NCBI GenBank assembly: GCA_030837305.1
Contig: JAUPKT010000014.1
Coordinates: 1-6,625 of the forward strand
Reading direction: 5' to 3'
Length of the DNA stretch: 6,625 bases
DNA from: Thermodesulfobacteriota bacterium
GTDB lineage: Bacteria > Desulfobacterota > Desulfomonilia > Desulfomonilales > Desulfomonilaceae
Shown: one piece after another, positions 5,672 to 6,625 of the stretch
How positions within the stretch are numbered: the stretch's first letter is position 1
Layout of the letters: each line of letters opens with the position of its first letter
The notes under the pieces: model-generated
Told to the model about the DNA's origin: nothing
Seen by the model: the letters and a program-made list of their open reading frames with translations, nothing else
The model's database searches: none
Position numbers and translations under genes: made by a program

Positions 5672-6414
5672 CGTTCCTTTGTGCTCACGAGGTTGAACAG
5701 ACTGCCGATGCCTTCAATACGCACTTCCACTTCATCACCTGTTAACATGGGACCTATCCCCGAAGGTGTCCCAGTGGCTATGACATCTCCCGGCAGCAGG
5801 GTCATGATATTTGAAATGAATGCCACCAACTCAAAGGGATTAAATATGAGATTCGCTGTGCGGGAACTCTGCTTGAGTGTTCCGTTGAGAAACAATTCTA
5901 TCTTCAAGTCCTTATGATCCAGTTCAGTCTCAATCCAAGGACCGATGGGACAAAAGGTATCGAACCCTTTCGCACGTGTCCACTGACCGTCTTTGGCCTG
6001 CAAATCCCTGGCGGTGACGTCATTGAGACACGCGTATCCCAAAATGTAATCAGCGGCCTCGGCCAGTAATACCCCGCGAGCCGTCTTCCCGATGACCACG
6101 GCTAGCTCGGCCTCATAGTCCACGCGCTGACTCTGGGGCGGCAAAATGATGGCGTCTCCCGGCCCAAGAACCGCCGTGGACGGCTTCAAGAACAAGAGCG
6201 GCTCTGTCGGCAGTGCCATATGCAACTCTTCGGCATGATCCCGGTAGTTTAGTCCAACGGCAACAATCTTTGAAGGTTCACACGGGGGAAGGAGTCTTAC
6301 TTCCTCCAATGGGTATTTGCGGTGATTGGAATGCCCGTCCCAAATATGGATATCATCTCCTTCAAGCCTGCCACTATGGGTGTCGGATCCAACGGTGAAG
6401 CGAACAATTTTCAT
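5668..6414 (-). CDS. Fumarylacetoacetate hydrolase (FAH) family protein
   Basis: A 248-residue cytoplasmic enzyme of the FAH superfamily, whose members cleave or decarboxylate beta-dicarbonyl acids with a divalent metal. Visible features: an N-terminal region of about 45 residues, [10 protein letters not shown] (54-63) with likely catalytic H60, LFLKPSTAV (74-82), [13 protein letters not shown] (98-110) with metal ligands E101 and E103, [10 protein letters not shown] (130-139) with D132, [14 protein letters not shown] (147-160), and [10 protein letters not shown] (214-223). All expected metal-site residues are present, so the protein should be active. The size and motifs fit the short FAH group that includes FAHD1-like acylpyruvase/oxaloacetate decarboxylase and 2-hydroxyhepta-2,4-diene-1,7-dioate isomerase. 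The substrate cannot be read from the sequence. It overlaps dapB upstream and folK downstream by 4 bases each (ATGA), so it belongs to a biosynthetic operon. A role in clearing reactive oxo-acids such as oxaloacetate is conceivable but unproven. Confidence 0.9.
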   Translation of the reverse strand: MKIVRFTVGSDTHSGRLEGDDIHIWDGHSNHRKYPLEEVRLLPPCEPSKIVAVGLNYRDHAEELHMALPTEPLLFLKPSTAVLGPGDAIILPPQSQRVDYEAELAVVIGKTARGVLLAEAADYILGYACLNDVTARDLQAKDGQWTRAKGFDTFCPIGPWIETELDHKDLKIELFLNGTLKQSSRTANLIFNPFELVAFISNIMTLLPGDVIATGTPSGIGPMLTGDEVEVRIEGIGSLFNLVSTKER

Positions 6415-6625
6415 GAACGATCACTCAATCCCAGCATGTCCTGCATGTCGTAAAGCCCCGCTGGCTGTGAAACGACCCAAATAGCCGCCTGCACAGCCCC
6501 ACGGGCAAGAGCATCTCTGCTGTGGGCACGGTGAATCAGTTCCAGGCGTTCCCCACCAGTGACAAACATCACGGTGTGCTCACCCACTATGTCCCCGGCC
6601 CGGATCGCCATCACACCAATTTCCT
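6411..6625 (-). CDS. dapB: 4-hydroxy-tetrahydrodipicolinate reductase, C-terminal part only
   Basis: The visible 70 codons plus a stop form the C-terminal end of DapB, the NAD(P)H-dependent reductase of the diaminopimelate/lysine pathway, which supplies both lysine and the peptidoglycan cross-link. Diagnostic segments are [35 protein letters not shown] and [11 protein letters not shown] at the end, which is the typical DapB C-terminus. The frame continues past the right edge, so the nucleotide-binding fold and the His-His active-site motif are outside the window. In-frame ATG and GTG codons at 6611 and 6614 are internal codons, not the start. The stop overlaps the next gene's ATG in an ATGA. 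Confidence 0.93.
   Translation of the reverse strand, partial: EIGVMAIRAGDIVGEHTVMFVTGGERLELIHRAHSRDALARGAVQAAIWVVSQPAGLYDMQDMLGLSDRS

Overview
The window carries nine protein-coding genes, all on the minus strand, so it is read here from high to low coordinates. Seven genes are complete and recognisable or describable, and both end genes are cut by the window edge. Base composition is balanced, close to half G+C by eye. The gene repertoire (dapB, folK, pgsA, a DUF362 protein and a soluble receiver-PAS-histidine kinase) suggests a Gram-negative bacterium of the Desulfobacterota (former Deltaproteobacteria) type. That placement rests on gene style only and is not proven by the window. I see no tRNA, rRNA, CRISPR array, insertion sequence or prophage gene.

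Layout in transcription order: (1) 6625-5162 is a tightly coupled cluster of dapB (3' part only), a fumarylacetoacetate hydrolase family enzyme and folK, each joined by a 4-base ATGA overlap. (2) After a 51-base gap come a small membrane-anchored YHS/PP0621-like cysteine protein (5110-4841) and, 9 bases further on, a receiver-PAS-histidine kinase hybrid (4831-3299). (3) After 124 bases holding a plausible sigma70-type promoter come a secreted lytic transglycosylase (3174-2536, TTG start preferred) and pgsA (2536-1964), joined by a one-base TAATG overlap. (4) A weak hairpin terminator follows pgsA, then a six-helix membrane protein of unknown function (1817-1146). (5) A 127-base gap rich in inverted repeats precedes a DUF362 protein with a strong ribosome binding site (from 1018, running off the left edge).

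The themes are lysine/peptidoglycan precursor and folate synthesis, envelope maintenance (murein cleavage and phosphatidylglycerol synthesis) and one signalling protein. Most of this is housekeeping. The least explained parts are the pairing of the YHS-like protein with the kinase, the six-helix membrane protein, the DUF362 protein, and the repeat-rich leader before it. I did not find evidence of an undescribed multi-gene system.
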